Shown here: positions 10,532 to 20,562 of the stretch, piece after piece | Layout of the letters: the number at the start of each line of letters is the position of its first letter | How positions within the stretch are numbered: position 1 is the first letter of the stretch | Origin: Flavobacteriaceae bacterium | Lineage (GTDB): Bacteria; Bacteroidota; Bacteroidia; Flavobacteriales; Flavobacteriaceae | Assembly: GCA_002862645.1 (NCBI GenBank) | Contig: PKDQ01000026.1 | Location: 1-64,000 of the forward strand | DNA: 64,000 nt | Direction: 5' to 3' | Made by a program: the position numbers and the translations under genes | The notes under the pieces: generated by a model | What the model was told of the DNA's origin: nothing | The model's database searches: none | What the model saw: only the letters and a program-made list of their open reading frames with translations

Positions 10532-11599
10532 TTACAGCGTGTTTACGTTGTTCAGATCTTCAAAGGCTTGCTCAAGTCGCGCAACAAATGCTTTTTCTCC
10601 CTCACGTAACCAAACGCGTGGATCGTAATATTTCTTATTCGGTACGTCGTCTCCTTCTGGGTTGCCAATTTGTTTTTGCAAATACTCTGATTTTTCTTGG
10701 ATATAGTCGCGTACTCCTGACATAAACGCATATTGCATATCAGTATCGATGTTCATTTTGACAACACCATAGCTGATGCCTTCTCTAATTTCTTCAATAG
10801 TTGATCCAGATCCTCCGTGAAACACAAAGTCAATTGTGTTTGGACTAACCCCGTATTTTTCACTTACATATGCTTGTGAGTTCATTAAGATTTTTGGTGT
10901 CAGCACAACGTTCCCTGGCTTGTACACTCCGTGTACATTTCCAAATGCAGCAGCAATGGTAAAGCGTGGACTTACTTGTGATAATTCTTCAAAAGCAAAT
11001 GCTACTTCTTCTGGCTGAGTATATAGTTTAGAGCTGTCAATGTCTGTGTTATCAACTCCATCTTCTTCACCCCCTGTAACACCTAATTCAATTTCAAGTG
11101 TCATGTCCATTTTAGCCATGCGCTTCAAATAGTTCTTACATATTTCAATATTTTCTTCGATTGGTTCTTCAGAAAGGTCTATCATATGCGAGCTGAAAAG
11201 TGATTTTCCAGTTTCTTCGTAATGTTTTTCACTAGCATCAAGTAGTCCGTCAATCCAGGGAAGTAATTTTTTGGCAGCGTGGTCTGTGTGAAGGATAACA
11301 CTTACACCATATAGTTCGGACATTTGATGTACATGCTTGGCTCCAGCAACAGCTCCAGCAATAGCAGCCTGTTGATTTTCGTTAGACAAGCCTTTACCAG
11401 CGTTAAACTGGGCACCTCCATTAGAGAATTGAATGATTACGGGTGCGTTTAGCTTTGCTGCAGTTTCTAATACAGCATTAATGGTATCCGATCCAATTAC
11501 ATTTACTGCGGGGAGTGCAAATTGTTTGGCTTTTGCTAGAGCAAAGATTTCTTGAACTTCATTTCCAGTGGCTACGCCTGGCTTTACGGAATGCGACAT
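10532..11599 (-). CDS. fbaA: Class II fructose-bisphosphate aldolase
   Basis: VILHTDHAAKKLLPWIDGLL, GVTGGEEDGVDN, VFHGGSGST. Confidence 0.96.
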   Translation of the reverse strand: MSHSVKPGVATGNEVQEIFALAKAKQFALPAVNVIGSDTINAVLETAAKLNAPVIIQFSNGGAQFNAGKGLSNENQQAAIAGAVAGAKHVHQMSELYGVSVILHTDHAAKKLLPWIDGLLDASEKHYEETGKSLFSSHMIDLSEEPIEENIEICKNYLKRMAKMDMTLEIELGVTGGEEDGVDNTDIDSSKLYTQPEEVAFAFEELSQVSPRFTIAAAFGNVHGVYKPGNVVLTPKILMNSQAYVSEKYGVSPNTIDFVFHGGSGSTIEEIREGISYGVVKMNIDTDMQYAFMSGVRDYIQEKSEYLQKQIGNPEGDDVPNKKYYDPRVWLREGEKAFVARLEQAFEDLNNVNTL

Positions 11600-11648
11600 G
11601 TTAATTATTTTTTTAATGGTTTGGCAAAAGTAACAAACTATTATGGGG

Positions 11649-14159
11649 TTAGAAAGGATAATTTATTCCAAGTGTAGGATTTGCGTTTTTTAGCTGATAA
11701 TTCCAATTCCATCGGTTCCCTTTTGGCAATACGGGATTGTGTGTTTTAAAGCCCATATCAAGCCTTAACAAGAAAAGACCAAAATCGTATCTAAATCCAA
11801 TACCAGTACCCACCGCCAGCTCATCTAAATCCCGGAAACCGTCGAACCTCCGAGCGGATTCATCGACGTTGTCGGCTACATTCCAAATGTTTCCAGCATC
11901 AACAAATAGCGCGCCCTTGAAAGCCCCAATAAGGTCAAAACGGTACTCAGCGTTAAAAGACATTTTAAGGTTTGCCTCGTTAAATTCATTTCCAGTATCA
12001 CTAGACCCAGGCCCTAATCGATATACTTCCCAAGCCCTGTTGTCATAAGCCCCACCACCAAAAAAAGATCTGTTAAAAGGGATGTTGTCTGCATTGCCAT
12101 ATGGGATTGCAGCTCCAGCAAAAGCCCTGATGGCCACTACCTGATCCTCGCTCACAGTCCAATGCTTGACAAAATCCGCCTCTAACTTTATAAACTGACT
12201 AAAAGGGACTTCAAATAAAAGGTATTGTCCATTTTCTTGTTTCCAATTAAATGACTTTGCCAAACTTTTCAGCAGATTCCCTGACCAACTAAGATTAGCC
12301 CTAAACTGCATAAATTCCCTATCAAAAATACCTTGCTTGGAAGAGCTAAAAAAATTAATACCCGAACTTATAATTAGGTTGTTTTGCGTGAGTCTCCTTC
12401 TGCGTTCTTCAATACGCTGTACCCTTTGGTAGCTTGGATCGCTAGCCAAAATACTGGTGCTGCCATCCAACACGTCACCAATAAAAGACGCTGTTCCTTG
12501 TGGAATGATGAGCCTGTCGTTTACAAGATAATTTGGGTTTGTATTGGTGTTTAGTGCAATTTGATTTAATTCCCCATAAGCATTGGTGTAAACTCCGAAG
12601 TAATTTGCTTTGTTTTTATTGTTTACAAACTCAACATCCATCAAAGAAAAGGTCCATCTGCGTTTTTCTATCGGGTTCCACTGGTATTGTATGCTTCCGT
12701 TTAAACTTTGCTTGTCTAGACCTATGTTTTCTTGTGATCCCACACCTACTCTTAAGATGGTAAGTGGTGCAAGGTTTTGTTTGTTGATTTTACTGCTAAA
12801 GGGCAATAAAAACTGGGGCGCTCTCAATTGAATATCAAAGCCATACTCAGAAATGGCGACATCGGCTGAGCGACCAAATGAACCTCTAGCACCCAACTCC
12901 AAGGTTTCGGCCCCTTTAAAGACATTTAAGACGCTTAAGCCAGAACTAAACGCAATACCTCGTTTTAAGATGTTGGATTGGGTTACGTCCAATGCATAGT
13001 CTAGCGAATATCTTTTTTTAGGCATCAAAAAAATGGAGGCATCTAAAAGTGTTTCATCTTCATTTGCATATTGATACCTAATTGTTGGATAATCAAAACT
13101 TTGTAGTCTGTTGAGCTGTTTTAGCGTGGTGCTTCGTGAAGTGTCGCTGTACGGCTCATTTGTTCTAAAATCAATGGATTCGCGTAATAGCTTGCTGTTG
13201 TATTTCATTTTGCCCTGACTGAAAATGGTCATTCCATCAAAAACTCCAATAGAATCGTAAGCTTCATTACCTGTATTACCTGCTTTGCCCAATAAAACGG
13301 CAACGGTATTCATTTTTGAAATTTTATACTCTTTTGGCACAGGATTTCCTTCTTGGTTTTCGATATTGTTTCGAATGTTGAGTTGTACAGGCAAACGATA
13401 GTCGATTCCAGTTGAATCTACACCAACGCTGAAATCAATGGATTTAAGCTGAAAAGGATAAACTCCCGCATTTCTGAACAATTCAGACAACCTGTTTCGC
13501 TCTTGCTCAAATGCTGTAGTCCGAAAACGGTCTCCTTGTTTGATTTTACTATCAACTTTGTTAGCCACATATATAGAATCCAAAACAGGACTTTGAATAT
13601 TGGTTTTAATACTATCTATAAAGTAGGGCGTATTGGTGCTGACATTATATTTTACTGAAGCATTTCGGTTGCTCAGAGTAGTAGATATTTTTACCGTAGC
13701 ATTGAAATACCCTTCATTCGACAAAAAGGAGTTTAACTTTTGAGCAATTATTTTAGTAGACAAGGAGTCTGAAAACACAGGAGCTTCTCCCGTTTTTCTT
13801 TTCCATGCCTGAAAGCCACTTTTGTAAGCCTTCATTTTTTTTACTTGCTTTTCGGACCAAATGGCATTCATCCTTTTTTTTCGGTTTGGCTTTTTGGCAA
13901 GCCAATTTTCAAAGGCAATATCCGTACTATCCTTTGCGGATTGATATAGCAATAACCCAAATGGAATGCCTAAAAAACGATTATTAGGCTTTGGCTGAAC
14001 AATATTTGCAACTGTGTCAACAGCCAGTTGGTTATCAACAAACACAGAGTTTTTACGCAACAATATACTATCCTCTGGCAAGTTGCGAATAGCAGAACAT
14101 CCCACTGTTATGCCCAAAAGCACACCAAAACCTAGTATTTTTGAAAATCTTGTGGTCAA
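11649..14159 (-). CDS. TamL/BamA-family outer membrane lipoprotein (translocation and assembly module-like)
   Basis: Lipobox (GITVGC) and C-terminal surface-antigen beta-barrel (RSFFGGGAYDNRAWEVYRLGPGSSD, GFRYDFGLFLLRLDMGFK). ORF track starts at TTG 14180; TTG 14159 gives a better signal peptide. Confidence 0.85.
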   Translation of the reverse strand: MTTRFSKILGFGVLLGITVGCSAIRNLPEDSILLRKNSVFVDNQLAVDTVANIVQPKPNNRFLGIPFGLLLYQSAKDSTDIAFENWLAKKPNRKKRMNAIWSEKQVKKMKAYKSGFQAWKRKTGEAPVFSDSLSTKIIAQKLNSFLSNEGYFNATVKISTTLSNRNASVKYNVSTNTPYFIDSIKTNIQSPVLDSIYVANKVDSKIKQGDRFRTTAFEQERNRLSELFRNAGVYPFQLKSIDFSVGVDSTGIDYRLPVQLNIRNNIENQEGNPVPKEYKISKMNTVAVLLGKAGNTGNEAYDSIGVFDGMTIFSQGKMKYNSKLLRESIDFRTNEPYSDTSRSTTLKQLNRLQSFDYPTIRYQYANEDETLLDASIFLMPKKRYSLDYALDVTQSNILKRGIAFSSGLSVLNVFKGAETLELGARGSFGRSADVAISEYGFDIQLRAPQFLLPFSSKINKQNLAPLTILRVGVGSQENIGLDKQSLNGSIQYQWNPIEKRRWTFSLMDVEFVNNKNKANYFGVYTNAYGELNQIALNTNTNPNYLVNDRLIIPQGTASFIGDVLDGSTSILASDPSYQRVQRIEERRRRLTQNNLIISSGINFFSSSKQGIFDREFMQFRANLSWSGNLLKSLAKSFNWKQENGQYLLFEVPFSQFIKLEADFVKHWTVSEDQVVAIRAFAGAAIPYGNADNIPFNRSFFGGGAYDNRAWEVYRLGPGSSDTGNEFNEANLKMSFNAEYRFDLIGAFKGALFVDAGNIWNVADNVDESARRFDGFRDLDELAVGTGIGFRYDFGLFLLRLDMGFKTHNPVLPKGNRWNWNYQLKNANPTLGINYPF

Positions 14160-14195
14160 TAGAAAAGTTGTAAAAGACAAAAATACACCAAATAC

Positions 14196-14915
14196 ATGGT
14201 TAGCAAAAACGAACTAAAACAGTTGGGTAAATTGGGACAAAAAAAATTCCGGGAACAACGGAGTCTTTTCCCTGTTGAGGGCAAAAAAGCCATAACAACA
14301 TTCCATCAAAATGGATTTGAGATGAAATACTGTTTTTCACTTGAAACCGCTCAAATAGGAGGCGTTGACGCTATAAAAATTAACGTTTCTGATATGAAAA
14401 AGCTGAGCAATTTGACTACCCCTCCCAATGTTTGGGCGGCTTTTTCACTTCCCAAACCAACCCATTTTACACGCCAAAACATCAATATTGCGCTTGACGG
14501 CATCCGTAATCCGGGTAACCTTGGCACCATCATCCGTTTGTGCGATTGGTTCGGTATTGCTCATCTACTGTGTTCATTAGGTACTGTAGATTGTTTTAAT
14601 CCCAAAGTAGTGCAGGCAAGTATGGGCTCCTTAGCGCAAGTGCAGTTGCATTATGTTGATCTTTTAGATGCATTTAGCACATATGAGTTGCTGCCAGTTG
14701 GGACTGACACGAATGGAGAAAATATATTTAATGCTACCATTCCTCAAAACGGTGTATTGGTTATGGGAAATGAAGGTCAAGGAATTTCAGATAAAATTAG
14801 TGCTGATATTAAAAAAAATATTAGCATACCTGCTTATGGAGCTCCAGCAGCTGAAAGCCTTAATGTTGCTATAGCAACAGGCATTATATTAGCCGAATTT
14901 AGCAGAAGGGGTTGA
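14196..14915 (+). CDS. TrmH/SpoU family RNA 2'-O-methyltransferase
   Basis: IALDGIRNPGNLGTIIRLCDWFGI, VMGNEGQGIS, SLNVAIATGIILAEF motifs. Confidence 0.93.
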   Translation: MVSKNELKQLGKLGQKKFREQRSLFPVEGKKAITTFHQNGFEMKYCFSLETAQIGGVDAIKINVSDMKKLSNLTTPPNVWAAFSLPKPTHFTRQNINIALDGIRNPGNLGTIIRLCDWFGIAHLLCSLGTVDCFNPKVVQASMGSLAQVQLHYVDLLDAFSTYELLPVGTDTNGENIFNATIPQNGVLVMGNEGQGISDKISADIKKNISIPAYGAPAAESLNVAIATGIILAEFSRRG

Positions 14916-14916
14916 G

Positions 14917-15639
14917 CTACTCAAAAGTAAACCGCAAAAATATACCTCGGCTTTTCATGCTCGAAATATATCGAGTGTAAGCACTATTGATATTTTCATC
15001 GGGTACAATTTCGTTGCTTAGTGCAAAAAAGCCATGTACAGAGGTTGTGAATTTAAAGTAGGGCAAGTAAACATCCGTGCCGACAGCAAATTCCCAAGCA
15101 TATACATCTCGTTTCATTCTAAAGGTCCCCGAACTGTTATCCTCTGAATTCGTTTCCTCACTAGTAATATTTATATTGTATGAAACACTACCCATCACAA
15201 AAGGACGTGCATTCCTAATACGCCGTGTGTTTAATTTTATAGCCACTGGGAAACGCACATAATTAGACTTTACAATTCGCTCAATGAGGGCTTTGGTAAA
15301 GCTTGGATCCTTTTCGGAAAAAGGAAACCTAATTTCGCGCTCAACAAAGGCAACACCAGGGTGAAAGCGAATATTTAAAAACTCATTGATTCTATAGTCG
15401 GCCAAAAGCCCCACATCAAAGCTTGGCTTTGGCTTAACCGAAATGCGAAAAGATGTACCATAATTGGTCGGGAGGTAGTCTACTTTAGCTCCAACAGCGT
15501 TTAACCCTAAATAATAGCCGAAACGAATTCTTTTCGAGTCATCTTCTTTTAGATTTTCTATTTTATCAAACTGTCCATGTAGTGAGACCACAGAACAAAA
15601 CGTAATAGCCAAAAAAAATAATGAGTATCTAAGGTTCAT
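14917..15639 (-). CDS. porT: PorT-family outer membrane protein (T9SS/gliding)
   Basis: Signal peptide, 240-aa beta-barrel; start overlaps the ubiE stop, the usual flavobacterial ubiE-porT order. Confidence 0.8.
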   Translation of the reverse strand: MNLRYSLFFLAITFCSVVSLHGQFDKIENLKEDDSKRIRFGYYLGLNAVGAKVDYLPTNYGTSFRISVKPKPSFDVGLLADYRINEFLNIRFHPGVAFVEREIRFPFSEKDPSFTKALIERIVKSNYVRFPVAIKLNTRRIRNARPFVMGSVSYNINITSEETNSEDNSSGTFRMKRDVYAWEFAVGTDVYLPYFKFTTSVHGFFALSNEIVPDENINSAYTRYISSMKSRGIFLRFTFE

Positions 15640-16370
15640 TTTTGAGCAGTGTATAAAGTAACAACACCACCTGTTAAGGGTTTGTGTGTTACTCTAGAAA
15701 ACCCAACTTCTTGTAATTTATTGCACATCTCCTTACCATCGGGAAAGTACGCTGCAGATTCACCGAGATAGGCGTAAGCTCCCTTGTCTTCTGAAAAAAT
15801 TTTGCCCATCGAAGGTATCAGTACTCTAGTCATGATGTAATGGGCTTGACGCATGGGGAATATTTTCGGCTTTGATGTTTCTAAAATATATAAGCAACCG
15901 TTAGGTTTAAGCACACGATACATTTCGCACAATCCTGTCTGCAAATTAGCAAAATTTCGAATCCCGAAGGCTACCGTTATAGCATCAAATTGTGTATCAA
16001 AAGGCAATTTTTCAGCATCGGCAACGTGAAGTTTTATGCGGTCTTTAAGCTTAAGCTTATCAAGCTGCTTGTCTTGTACGGCTAGCATTTGTGTCGAAAG
16101 GTCAGCTGCATCAATTTTCAGGTTGGGAATCTTGCTCAAGGCAATGGCAACATCGCCGGTACCAGTGGCTACATCTAGGACATCTACGGCTTTTTGTTCT
16201 CGAACAAGCTTGATAAGCCGCTTGCGCCACCCCTTGTCTAAGCCAAGTGAAAGCACGCGATTTAGATTGTCGTATTTTTGTGCAATACGATCAAACATCA
16301 GGGTTACTTGCTCTTTTTTTGAAAGATCAGAATCAGTGTAGGGAGTCACATTTTTGCGCATAGTTAGCAA
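15636..16370 (-). CDS. ubiE: Bifunctional demethylmenaquinone/ubiquinone methyltransferase
   Basis: FDRIAQKYDNLNRVLSLGLDKGWRKRL, DVATGTGDVAIAL, LTGGVVTLYTAQK. Confidence 0.95.
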   Translation of the reverse strand: MLTMRKNVTPYTDSDLSKKEQVTLMFDRIAQKYDNLNRVLSLGLDKGWRKRLIKLVREQKAVDVLDVATGTGDVAIALSKIPNLKIDAADLSTQMLAVQDKQLDKLKLKDRIKLHVADAEKLPFDTQFDAITVAFGIRNFANLQTGLCEMYRVLKPNGCLYILETSKPKIFPMRQAHYIMTRVLIPSMGKIFSEDKGAYAYLGESAAYFPDGKEMCNKLQEVGFSRVTHKPLTGGVVTLYTAQK

Positions 16371-16422
16371 ATGTAACTATTATCTATCGAAGCTGTTTTA
16401 TTTATACCGAACAGAAACTTCC

Positions 16423-16430
16423 TATATTTG
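16423..16430 (+). promoter_or_regulatory. Putative Bacteroidota -7 box (TATATTTG) upstream of trkA
   Basis: Matches TAnnTTTG, 21 nt upstream of the trkA ATG; no clear -33 element. Confidence 0.45.
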
Positions 16431-16451
16431 CACATATAATTTCTTTCAAAG

Positions 16452-17801
16452 ATGAATATTGCCATCGCTGGCGCTAGCGATATCGGATTTCACTTAGCCA
16501 AATTACTTTCGTTTGAGGCACAGGATATTACCCTTATTGATGCCGACAAGGAACTGTTAAACTACGCCGATAACAACCTAGACCTTCGTGCAGTTAAGGG
16601 AGATCCTTCTGCCTTAGCCACACTCAAACTTGCTAGTGTTGACCAAGCAGATATGATGATTGCCGTTACTCCCTCTGAAACCACCAACCTTATGTGTTGT
16701 TTGCTGGCAAAACAGTTGGGTTGCAAACAAACCATAGCACGCGTTACCGATATTGATTTTGAGAAATATAAAAACGATGTTGATTTTAAATCTTTGGGAA
16801 TAGACGAGTTGATTTCACCTGAAGAGTTAGCTGCTGAAGAAATACAATTGCTTATCCATCAATCCGCATTTGAAAACAGCCACGAATTTGAAGACGGTGC
16901 ACTCACCATGATGGGTACTACATTGGAAGACGATGCCCCCTTTATTGGAAAAACGGTCCGTGAGGCTGCTGCGGTATTCCCTGGGGTTCACTTCATGCCT
17001 ATCGCTATAAAGCGAATTGAGTCACATAGTACCCTAATTCCAAGAGGAGATACTTGTTTTGAAAAGGGGGATCAAGTATATTTTACAACATTGCCACAAG
17101 GAGTTTCAGAATTATATAGCCTTACAGGTGAAGTTAAAAATAAAATTAAAAATGTAATGATTTTGGGCGGAGGCCGCGTTGGTCTTAAAACAGCTGAAGA
17201 TCTTTATAAGCGCGGCATAAAGGTTAAGCTTATTGAGCTTGATAAAGAACGCGCCATTGAAATGGCCGAGCGCCTACCCGACACCCTTATTATTCATGGT
17301 GATGGACGTAATGTTGAGCTACTTCTCGAAGAAAATCTAGATGAAATGGATGCCTTTTTAGGGGTAACTAACGATGCTGAAACCAATATCATGTCCTGTT
17401 TGATGGCCAAATCTAAACAAGTGCCAAAAATTATCGCACTTATTGAAAACATGGATTATTTTGATTTGACCAAATCCATTGGCGTCGATACCCTTGTTAA
17501 CAAGAAAATGTTAACCGCAAATACTATTTTTAGATATATCAGAAGGGGAGAGGTTGTCGATTTGGCTAAACTCAATAATATGGATGCTGAAATTGTGGAG
17601 TTTAAAGTAAAACCAACTGCCAAGGTGATTGGCAAAGCAATTAAAGATTTAGACTTTCCGAAAACAGCTACCATTGGCGGTGTGATTCGAAACGGTGCAG
17701 GAGTAATTGCACTTGGTGACTTTGTCATTGAAGAAGGCGATCTTGTTTTGGTTTGTTGTTTGCCACAATCGATTAGAAGGGTAGAACAACTTTTCCTGTA
17801 G
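16452..17801 (+). CDS. trkA: Trk system potassium transporter TrkA
   Basis: Two Rossmann/RCK halves: MNIAIAGASDIGFHLAKLL and VMILGGGRVGLKTAEDL. Confidence 0.95.
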   Translation: MNIAIAGASDIGFHLAKLLSFEAQDITLIDADKELLNYADNNLDLRAVKGDPSALATLKLASVDQADMMIAVTPSETTNLMCCLLAKQLGCKQTIARVTDIDFEKYKNDVDFKSLGIDELISPEELAAEEIQLLIHQSAFENSHEFEDGALTMMGTTLEDDAPFIGKTVREAAAVFPGVHFMPIAIKRIESHSTLIPRGDTCFEKGDQVYFTTLPQGVSELYSLTGEVKNKIKNVMILGGGRVGLKTAEDLYKRGIKVKLIELDKERAIEMAERLPDTLIIHGDGRNVELLLEENLDEMDAFLGVTNDAETNIMSCLMAKSKQVPKIIALIENMDYFDLTKSIGVDTLVNKKMLTANTIFRYIRRGEVVDLAKLNNMDAEIVEFKVKPTAKVIGKAIKDLDFPKTATIGGVIRNGAGVIALGDFVIEEGDLVLVCCLPQSIRRVEQLFL

Positions 17802-17804
17802 GTC

Positions 17805-19292
17805 ATGAAGGGATTCAATCTCAAACTTATTGTACATATTCTGGGGCTGTTGTTGCTGTTCAATGCTATTTTTATGGCAATCACCACCCTGTTTAGTTAT
17901 TTGCAAAATGATGGGATTACTACCGGATTGCTAAAGGCTCTTGCACTTAATGTTATTGTCGGTGGTTTGGCCCTAGGGCTTACATTAAATCATCGCAAAG
18001 AGATTAAAAAGCGTGAAGGCTATATTATTGTTGGTTTTGGATGGTTAACTATGGTCGTCTTTGGAATGTTTCCTTATCTCTTTACCAACGTAATTACGTC
18101 CTGTACAGATGCCTTTTTTGAAACCATGTCTGGGTATACGGCAACAGGAGCCACAATTCTAGACGATATTGAAGCCTTGCCAAGAAGTATGCTGCTTTGG
18201 CGTTCTCTAACCCACTGGATGGGAGGGATGGGTATTATTGTTTTGGCCATTGCCATACTCCCGTTGCTTGGAATTGGAGGTATGCAACTTTTTAGTGCTG
18301 AAGCACCAGTGTTAGGTGGAGACAAATTGCATCCGCGCATTAGCGATACTGCCAAGCGATTATGGCTTATTTATGTGGGCCTGACGCTAACCAACGCGAT
18401 ATTACTATTTGCTTCAGGGATGCCGCTATTTGACGCTATTAATCATGCCATGAGTACTATGGCTTCTGGAGGATTTTCTACTAAAAATGCCAGTATTGGG
18501 TATTGGAACCACATGCCACAAATTCAATACATAATCATCTTTTTTATGATTTTGGCTGGTAGCAACTTTGTGTTGCTTTATTACGCCATTAAAGGAAAAT
18601 TTAAACGCGTTTTTGCCGATACTGAATTTAGCTGGTATACGGGGTTTATTGCGGTTTTCGCATGTATAGTGATGGCTTCTATTTTGCGTCAAGGCGCTTA
18701 CGTAACTCCTGATGCTAGCTTGTTTGCTGTTTGGGAACAATCTTTTCGTCACGCCTTGTTTCAAGTAGTTGCTGTAATCACTACGACAGGTTTGGTAACT
18801 GCTGATTTTACGGCCTGGACTCCCTTTGTTACTATGTTGTTTTTTGGGCTGATGTTTTTAGGCGGGTCGACAGGATCTACATCGGGTGGGGTAAAAGTAA
18901 TGCGCCACTTGATACTTATTAAAAACGGTTTCTTGGAGTTTAAGCGCGCCTTACATCCCAATGCAATTTTGATGGTTAGAATGAACAAGGTTACCATTGA
19001 TCAGTCTATTGTTTACAATGTGTTGGCTTTCTTTATTCTTTACATGATTCTTTTCATCATTGGTGCAGGTGTGTTGAGTACCCTAGGCTTGGACTTTACT
19101 ACGGCTATTGGTGCTGCAGCTAGTTCACTGGGCAATGTTGGACCTGGTTTGGGTGATGTTGGGCCTGCAAGTACATTTTCTTCACTCCCCGATTTTGGGA
19201 AGTATTGGTGTGCTTTACTGATGCTTCTTGGAAGACTGGAATTGTTTACCGTTTTGATACTCTTCACGCCCTATTACTGGCGTAATCACTAG
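17805..19292 (+). CDS. trkH: Trk potassium uptake system membrane protein TrkH
   Basis: Multi-spanning; SGYTATGATIL, GGSTGSTSGGVKVMR, SLGNVGPGLGDVGP selectivity motifs. Confidence 0.95.
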   Translation: MKGFNLKLIVHILGLLLLFNAIFMAITTLFSYLQNDGITTGLLKALALNVIVGGLALGLTLNHRKEIKKREGYIIVGFGWLTMVVFGMFPYLFTNVITSCTDAFFETMSGYTATGATILDDIEALPRSMLLWRSLTHWMGGMGIIVLAIAILPLLGIGGMQLFSAEAPVLGGDKLHPRISDTAKRLWLIYVGLTLTNAILLFASGMPLFDAINHAMSTMASGGFSTKNASIGYWNHMPQIQYIIIFFMILAGSNFVLLYYAIKGKFKRVFADTEFSWYTGFIAVFACIVMASILRQGAYVTPDASLFAVWEQSFRHALFQVVAVITTTGLVTADFTAWTPFVTMLFFGLMFLGGSTGSTSGGVKVMRHLILIKNGFLEFKRALHPNAILMVRMNKVTIDQSIVYNVLAFFILYMILFIIGAGVLSTLGLDFTTAIGAAASSLGNVGPGLGDVGPASTFSSLPDFGKYWCALLMLLGRLELFTVLILFTPYYWRNH

Positions 19293-20479
19293 CTTACCGC
19301 TACTTTGATACGTCTAATGGCTTCTTCAATTTCTTCTAAAGAGGCTGCATACGAAATACGGATATTATTAGGACAGCCAAAGGCATCGCCAGTTACTGTT
19401 GCTACGTGCGCTTCTTCCAAAAGATACATGGCAAAGTCAGAGGCGTTTTCAATCAAAGTACCGTTTAATTTCTTTCCAAAAAATGACGAAATATCAGGGA
19501 AAATATAAAAAGCACCCTTTGGCACATTTACGTTAAAACCTTCGATATTTTCAACCAGTTCTATGATACGCTTACGTCGAAAATCAAACTCATCGACCAT
19601 GTATTTTATCTTGCCAACAGGAGCATTAACAGCTGTAATGGCAGCACGCTGTGCAATACAATTTGTTCCGCTCGTTATCTGTCCTTGCATTTTAGTACAT
19701 GCTTTTGCTAACCATGTAGGTCCACCCAAATAGCCTATTCTCCAGCCTGTCATGGCAAAAGCTTTTGCTAAGCCATTGACAGTAATGGTTCTGTCAAACA
19801 TGCTTGGAATGGCAGCAAAACTAAATGGCGTTGCATTGTCATAGTTGATGTGTTCGTATATTTCATCTGAAAGCACATAAATTTTGGGATGTTGTTCCAA
19901 TACCTTGGCTAGTGCCTCGTATTCTTCCTTGCTATACATCGAACCACTGGGGTTGTTGGGCGAGTTGAGCATTACCAATTTGGTTTTTGGGGTAATGGCA
20001 GCTTCCAACTGGGCAGGTGTGATTTTAAAATCGGTTTCGATGTCAGAGCGAATTTCAACAGGATTTCCTTCAGCAAGAACGACTATTGCAGCGTAACTCA
20101 CCCAATAAGGCGCAACTAAAAGCACATCATCTCCTGGATTAATGAGTACCTGAACGGCATTCGCAATAGATTGTTTTGCGCCAGTTGATACCACAATTTG
20201 ATTTGGTGTATAGTCAAGTCCGTTATCGCGCTTAAACTTTTCGCAAATGGCTTCTTTCAGCTCAACATATCCATCAACAGGGGTGTAACTGTTATAGTCG
20301 GCATTGATGGCTTTAATAGCAGCTTCTTTGATAAAATCAGGTGTATTGAAATCAGGCTCTCCCAAACTCAACCCAATGATATCTTTTCCTTCATTTTTTA
20401 GTTTACGCGCTTTGGCTGCCATCGCCAAAGTAGCTGATGCAGGTAAATTCTTAATGCGTTCGGATAATGCTTGACTCAT
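19289..20479 (-). CDS. Pyridoxal phosphate-dependent aminotransferase (aspartate aminotransferase type)
   Basis: GLSLGEPDFNTP, NSPNNPSGSMYSKEE, NGLAKAFAMTGWRIGYLGG. Confidence 0.93.
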   Translation of the reverse strand: MSQALSERIKNLPASATLAMAAKARKLKNEGKDIIGLSLGEPDFNTPDFIKEAAIKAINADYNSYTPVDGYVELKEAICEKFKRDNGLDYTPNQIVVSTGAKQSIANAVQVLINPGDDVLLVAPYWVSYAAIVVLAEGNPVEIRSDIETDFKITPAQLEAAITPKTKLVMLNSPNNPSGSMYSKEEYEALAKVLEQHPKIYVLSDEIYEHINYDNATPFSFAAIPSMFDRTITVNGLAKAFAMTGWRIGYLGGPTWLAKACTKMQGQITSGTNCIAQRAAITAVNAPVGKIKYMVDEFDFRRKRIIELVENIEGFNVNVPKGAFYIFPDISSFFGKKLNGTLIENASDFAMYLLEEAHVATVTGDAFGCPNNIRISYAASLEEIEEAIRRIKVAVS

Positions 20480-20562
20480 GTCTAAAATTTTTTCAAATAT
20501 AAACGCTATAAAACAACAAGCATAAAATTTTAATTAAAAGCTTCCTTATTTTTGTAAAAATT

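Noticed and set aside
17456-17906. Minus-strand ORFs of 143 and 85 aa
   Set aside because: Antisense to the well-supported trkA end/trkH start; no family motifs.
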